Source: Sipunculus nudus
Lineage: Eukaryota > Annelida > Sipuncula > Golfingiida > Sipunculidae
NCBI GenBank assembly: GCA_026874595.1
Contig: CM049314.1
Span: 75,346,300 to 75,410,299 of the forward strand
Direction of reading: 5' to 3'
DNA: 64,000 bases
Numbering within the stretch: position 1 is the first letter of the stretch; each line of letters begins with the position of its first letter. Shown in pieces: positions 58,931-64,000 of the stretch. The notes under the pieces were generated by a model. The model made no database searches, was not told the origin of the DNA, and saw only the letters and a program-made list of their open reading frames with translations. The translations under genes were made by a program, and so were the position numbers.

Positions 58931-59975
58931 TGTTATAACCACCGAGGGTACTTGTTACTGTCTGGACTCACCAGACAGGAGGTCAGATGTCAAGGGCAGG
59001 GTGTGCCGTCCTCAGCACTGCAAGACAAAACGGGTCGCGTGTAAAGCTGTTAGTGCAGTATACAAAGTATCAGTGAACAGACGTACAGTTAAAATAAGAT
59101 GGTATTAATGAAGAATTGAGATATGTCCAGTGGACAACTGAATGATCCTTTGGACCCTGCCAAAGAAGTAAGTACATGTTCATGTTTTAAAGTAGAATAT
59201 TGCCAGAAGTATACTGTATCTCATATTATACATCATGTAACAAAGACTCAGCAGAATAAGCCCAGATCTGTGTGTGTCACGCCCAGCTTTATGACAATAC
59301 CATGCATATATACTGTGTCACTAAAAGGCAAGCCTGTTTAGCCAAGTATAGTCAATTATGTTATGTCCAGTCTATGAATATGTGTATTCATCTGTTAGTT
59401 TATTATTATGTTGATTAAGATTTAGCTTTAGATATAGTGAGATGTATAACAGTAACCTGTGTATTCATGCTAGAATTTCATGAGATTTAACTGAGTAAAA
59501 TATAATAATAGAGATTGTTTATATAGGTGTGTAAACGTACATATACTGTTTGTAAGGTACACATATCTTAATTAGTTTATCAAGAATAATGCTATTTTGG
59601 ATGTAATGATAACACAGCTACTATAAACTGGTTTGTAATTTCTGTTAATTGATTAAAGTAAATAGGGTCTATTCAGATAATTGGTTTGGAACCATATAAT
59701 AACTGCAAGACGGCTAAGACGTAAACATTTGTTTAATTTAGCTTCTTCAGACACTTAGACATTCTCATTTGGATTTACATTTATTGTTTGGTGTTTATTG
59801 TATAGTCCAGTTTAAAGCATATTGTTATTATTTTGTATTTGTTTACTTTGTAGATTGAATAGAATTAAACTACGTTATCCAATTTATGCGGGGTCCGGAG
59901 TCTGTATATTCCATCGTCTATCCACAAGATTCAATTTCTACCACTAACCTGGGATAGATGTGAAAGACAGAAGTC
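58931..59975 (+). repeat. Probable 5' LTR and leader of the BEL/Pao element
   Basis: A TGTTATAACC start at 58931 precedes ~1 kb of non-coding DNA that leads directly to the gag start at 59976. The 3' copy lies outside the window, so LTR limits are not defined. Confidence 0.45.
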
Positions 59976-60455
59976 ATGGCAGATACCGTCGAACTAAAGC
60001 GCAAGCGAAGAACCGCTCAAGCGAAGCTAACCAGAGTCGGAAAGGCTATTCAACAACTGATAGAGAGTGATCGCAGTAAAGATGAGGTCGCAGATACGTT
60101 CCAACAGTTGGAATCTGTATTCAAAGACCTTCAAGAGAAGCATGAAGATTATGTGATGAGAATAGATGATGATGCAGAATTTGAGAGAGAGGAAATTTGG
60201 CTAGAAGAATGTCAGAATACCTTCCTGACACTGCAGATGCAAGTCCGAGATTACGGAGTGGTAAAAACGGATGCAACCGTTGACATAAGAGAGCCCGGAG
60301 AAGAGATGGAAAATGCCAGTCCATCTGTGGATGAAGGAAACCAAACTGCTGAGAAGGTTGGTGCAAAAGACCACATTGTTGAACATAAGTTTGCAGAAAC
60401 TAATTCAGCATGTAGTGTAAAAATGGAAAAGCAGAAGTTACCAACGTTCAGTTGA
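59976..60455 (+). pseudogene. BEL/Pao polyprotein, gag N-terminal part, ends at in-frame TGA
   Basis: Start chosen at ATG 59976 (MADTVELKRKRRTAQAKLTR), the first Met of the frame. A charged, helical, coiled-coil-like N-terminus with many Glu/Lys leads to KMEKQKLPTFS, the usual lead-in to the capsid-like DUF1759 domain of BEL/Pao gag. The frame is cut by TGA at 60453-60455 but continues in the same frame without an indel. Gag forms the particle in which reverse transcription takes place. Confidence 0.85.
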
Positions 60456-61055
60456 GATGTGCGTGATTATAACACCTTCAGATTTGACTTTTGTCATTTG
60501 ATTGGTAGCAAATATAACAAGCGAGATGCGATCGCTATTCTTCGCTCTTGCTTGCAAGGAAAGCCACTGACCATGATCCAAGGCATTGGTTCGGACTTTG
60601 ACGCAGCAATGGAATACCTAGATTCTGTGTATGGAGATCCCAGATTTGTGGCTGATGCAATCGTTAATGACATCAACAAGTTCAAGGCACTACATGATTG
60701 TGAGGATGGCCACTTTTGCGATTTAGTACATCCAGTTAAGCGGAGCTACAATTCCTTAAGGGGAATTGGGCGACCGAATGACATGGATAACAGCCAAATG
60801 TTAGCACTGATCGAAAGAAAACTGAACAGAGAGGATAGGAAGGTATGGTTTCGACACCTTGAACATGAGAAAAAGCCAGCAAGCCTGACTCTACTAATTG
60901 AATGGCTGACTTGTGAGATGAAGTCGAGAATGAGAGCCACTGCACCAATAAGATCGGACACAAGTTATAAAACATCTGTGCATCATGTTAAAGGACCAGA
61001 GAGCACCACACCTCCATTCTTTAAGTGTTGGATATGCAAATCCTCAAGTCACTAG
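60456..61055 (+). pseudogene. BEL/Pao gag, DUF1759 domain and zinc knuckle, ends at in-frame TAG
   Basis: Same frame as the upstream part. DVRDYNTFRFDFCHLIGS is followed by KRDAIAILRSCLQGKP, YGDPRFVADAIVNDI and a LNREDRKVW region, the DUF1759 capsid-like domain. It ends in a CCHC knuckle CWIC-KSSS-H-xIDQ-C, where the residue after His is the TAG stop (61053-61055). Trp is common there, so a single G-to-A change would explain it. Nucleic-acid binding is the usual role of the knuckle. Confidence 0.86.
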
Positions 61056-62096
61056 ATTGACCAGTGCAAAAAACTGATCGGAATGACACAACCAGAACGC
61101 CAAAAGGTCATCAAAGAGGGCCATGCTTGCTTTAGTTGCCTTAAACGGGCCGGTAGAGATCACAGGATGGCAACATGCAGAAGACGACGCCAGTGTATAG
61201 AGACTGTTAATGGTGAACAATGTAGATACTTTCACCACCCTCTTCTCCATCAAGTAAGTGACCATAGTGCAGGTGTGCATGCTGTAACTGGTGAAAATGA
61301 GGCCCTGCTTCCTGTAGTCATGGTAGATGTCCTTGGACCAAAGGGAACCCACAGAGGCAACGTTCTGCTTGATTCCGGGGCGCAGATAAGTTTGGTAACG
61401 TTATCTATGGCTGAACGACTGAACCTTAAAGGGAAGGATATAGATATTGCTATCACAAAGGTAGGGGGTGACCAGGAACAGATGCAAACAAAGCAGTTTC
61501 AGTTAAGAGTGAGGTCACTGTCTACAAACAGGGTGCATGTAATATCTGCTGTCGGAGTACCATGCATCAGTGAGACATTTCAAAGTAACAACGTGGAAGC
61601 CAGAGTGCAACAATTTGGTCTTGAACCCAGTGACGTGAACTTAGGGGAAGGTTCAATAGATATTCTCATTGGTATTGACCATGCTTACATACATGGAGGA
61701 GAAACAAGACAAAATGGAGAGCTTGTTGCCAGAAAATCTCCACTGGGATGGGTGCTATTTGGAGTTTCAAAGGGGAATAGTCAGGGATCAAGTGTGTTGC
61801 ATATTAAACTGACATCACCCGTCAATCTAACAGATTTCTGGAGTACTGAAGCAATGGGAGTGATGCCAGGTTCAAATCCATACCAGCAACCCCTGCTTGA
61901 TGATGACAGGGAAGAACAGCTTATTAGTCAGTCATGTGAAAAGGTAGGAAAGCAATGGATGGTTCCGTACCCATGGAAGAAAGATCCTAACCAGCTTCCT
62001 GAAAATTACAAGCAAGCAGAAAGAATGCTGGTTGCGACAGAGAAAAGACTGGAAAAAAATAGGGAGCATGCTGCAATGTACGATGAACAGATCTGA
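61056..62096 (+). pseudogene. BEL/Pao protease region (DUF1758), ends at in-frame TGA
   Basis: The frame continues. A second Cys/His cluster (CFSCLKRAGRDHRMATC) is followed by the aspartic protease: NVLLDSGAQISLVTLSMAERL with active-site Asp-Ser-Gly, then IDILIGIDHAY and a SPLGWVLFG segment. Retropepsin-like enzymes cut the polyprotein and act as dimers. A linker runs toward RT (PENYKQAERMLVATEKRL). The stop TGA at 62094-62096 is consistent with a CGA-to-TGA change. No frameshift. Confidence 0.86.
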
Positions 62097-63755
62097 GAAA
62101 TGGTAAACATGAACTTTGCCAGAAAATTAACAGAAACAGAAATTCAATGCCACAAGGGTCCTGTGCACTACATTTCCCATCATGCTGTGGTGAGGCCAGA
62201 AAAGAAAAGTACCCCAGTAAGAATAGTGTTCAATTCGTCTGCAACATATCAGGAACAATGTCTGAACGACTACTGGCTGAAAGGGCCAGACTTGCTTAAC
62301 AATCTTATAAAAGTATTGTTGAGGTTCCGGGAGCATGAAGTAGCCGTATGTGGAGATATTTCGAAGATGTATCACAGAGTTCTTATCCCAGAAAGAGATC
62401 GGCACGTACACCGTTTCTTATGGAGAAATATGCAGGAACACGGAAAACCAGAGGTCTACATAATGACGGTTGTAACATTTGGGGATAAACCTGCCCCTGC
62501 CATGGCTCAGATAGCACTGCGGCGAACTGCAGAAGAAGGCGAAAACAGATTTCCAGCTGCTGCACGTGTGCTAAAGGAGTGTGTCTATATGGATGACATA
62601 TGTAGTTCTGTGAAAACAGTAGAAGAAGCAGAAAGGCTTACTACAGAAATTGATGAGGTACTATCAGAAGGTGGCTTCAATGTGAAAGGGTGGCTATCAA
62701 ACCGCCATGTCAGAGGAGATTGCAATGAAGGAGAACTTAAGTTCCTTGAAGCTGAGACTGAAGAAAAGGTTGTAGGAGTTTTGTGGGACCAGGAATGTAA
62801 CACTTTCTCAATGAAAATCAAGATCGATGAGAAAGCCATAGGTTTGGGTGAAAATGACATCAGTCATAAACTAACCAAACGAAAGATCCTCAGCCAGATC
62901 GCACGAATCTTTGATCGTGCTGGGTTTGCAGCGCCATTCGTCATACGTGCTAAAATTGGTATCCAGAGACTGTGGCAACAAGGTCTTGACTGGGATGCTG
63001 AGCTATCCGAAAGAAGTAAAATGGAATGGTTGAAGTTCTTCCAGGAAATGAAAGGGCTGAACGGTGTCGGGTTTCAGAGGTGTTTGACACCACAAGATGC
63101 TGTTGGCGACCCAACTCTATGCATATTTTCAGATGCTTCGGAAGATGCATTTGGAGCATGTGCATACATGAGATGGTTAACTGAATCAGGCAATTATGAG
63201 GTGCGATTTGTAGCTGCAAAATCAAGAGTTGCACCACTGAAGCAGCTGACTATCCCACGCTTAGAGCTTCAGGCAGCAGTGCTAGCATCAAGATTGTACA
63301 AGACCATAACGGACGCACTCTCTCTACAGACAGACAGAGTGATATTTCTGACTGACAGCATGATAACCTTATCATGGATCAGGAGTCCAGCCAGAAATTT
63401 CAAAACATTTGTAACAGTAAGAGTTGGAGAAATCCAAACCACAACAGATCCATCTAAGTGGCGGCACATTCCTGGAGAGAACAATGTAGCGGACGATGTC
63501 TCCAGAGGCTTACCTGCCAAAGGGCTAGAGGGTGGATGGAAGAAGGGACCAGATTTCTTATATTTGCAAGAATCAGAGTGGCCAGAGGACAAATCTGTTC
63601 AGGATCAAACTAAAGTGGCCTCTGAACGACGGAAACTAAAACAAGTGTTGACAGTCACAGAACAACAGGTGATCGACTGTACACGATTTTCCAGCTGGAG
63701 AAAGCTTCTCCGAGTAACAGCATACGTTCTGAGATTCGTGCAGAAACTGAAATAA
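62097..63755 (+). pseudogene. BEL/Pao reverse transcriptase and RNase H, ends at in-frame TAA
   Basis: RT: RIVFNSSATYQEQCLNDYWLKGP, AVCGDISKMYHRVLI (catalytic Asp), then TVVTFGDKPAPAMAQ and the catalytic CVYMDDICSS. A DUF-like linker (KRKILSQIARIFDRAGFAAPF) leads to RNase H: CIFSDASEDAFGACAY, IPRLELQAAVLASRL (catalytic Glu), FLTDSMITLSW and HIPGENNVADDVSRGL. All catalytic residues I can place are present, so the copy looks fairly young apart from the stops. TAA at 63753-63755 ends this part. Confidence 0.9.
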
Positions 63756-64000
63756 AAAATCGGAAAGGACACATCCGTTGAGAGTGAAATTACACTGACA
63801 CCAGCTGAGTTAGAAAATGCTGAACAATTCTTGATTCAAAAGGACAGGTTTGCAGTCACATATGGCCAAGGGAGAATTTGAAACTCTTAGTCCATTTACA
63901 GACGAGGAAGGCATCATCCGAATAGGTGGCAGAGTAGACAGGTCCGAGGTATCATATGAGTGCAGACATCCAGTTTTGCTGCCATATGGACACTGTATAT
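63756..64000 (+). pseudogene. BEL/Pao start of integrase, frameshifted, cut by window end
   Basis: The frame continues (ELENAEQFLIQKDRF) to about 63869. There it meets TGA while the sense passes to another frame: KGEFETLSPFTDEEGIIRIG, then GRVDRSEVSYECRHPVLLPY. That is the usual entry into the zinc-binding domain of BEL integrase. This is the only indel seen in the element. The catalytic core and 3' LTR lie outside the window. Confidence 0.8.

Noticed and set aside
60453-60455. Programmed stop readthrough between gag and pol of the BEL element
   Set aside because: The stop lies before the gag DUF1759 domain, not between gag and pol, and three more stops follow in the same frame.

Overview
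This is eukaryotic nuclear DNA, most likely from a mollusc or another marine lophotrochozoan. The sequence is AT-rich and almost free of long ORFs. It shows spliced exons, a tRNA-derived SINE, Ty3/Gypsy and BEL/Pao retroelements, a MULE-type DNA transposon, and many non-autonomous Helitron and Helentron-like (HINE) elements with tandem-repeat cores of the oyster 'pearl' kind. The clade assignment is inference. There is no bacterial gene organisation, operon, CRISPR array or origin.

Layout. 1-3480: 3' part of a decayed Gypsy-like pol (RT, RNase H, integrase) with two frameshifts. 3871-9022: HINE family 'B' copies, a small element 'E', one apparent host exon (F5/8 type C/discoidin, 7468-7614, with canonical splice sites) and a SINE. 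9023-16188: HINE family 'A' copy with an array of about 335-bp units, carrying a Helitron (family 'C', 11954-16000) that carries a 2.86-kb TIR element (12506-15360). 16404-25789: more A copies, one split by Helitron family 'D' with seven 180-bp repeats. 25790-29603: a second C copy filled by a long B copy. 30115-34690: decayed Gypsy element on the minus strand. 34691-37981: an A copy split by a B copy. 38816-43849: B copies nested in each other. 43850-47470: a low-repeat stretch and fragments. 47471-56545: a pol-less LTR element with a 4-bp target duplication, split by a 5.3-kb MULE with 520-bp inverted repeats and a recognisable transposase exon. 56546-58366: a B copy holding a solo-LTR-like insertion. 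58931-64000: a BEL/Pao element, in one frame from gag through RNase H but interrupted by four stop codons, running off the window.

The genes do not form a pathway. The window is intronic or intergenic host DNA expanded by successive insertions. Its main interest is structural. Two HINE families (A, B) and two CTAG-ended Helitron families (C, D) have ends fixed by nested insertions. Families A, B and C, although their ends differ, all carry the 12-bp palindrome GGTGGCGCCACC (or near variants) once per internal repeat unit. The labels A-F are mine. No database comparison was possible, so family names and clades rest on motif reading.
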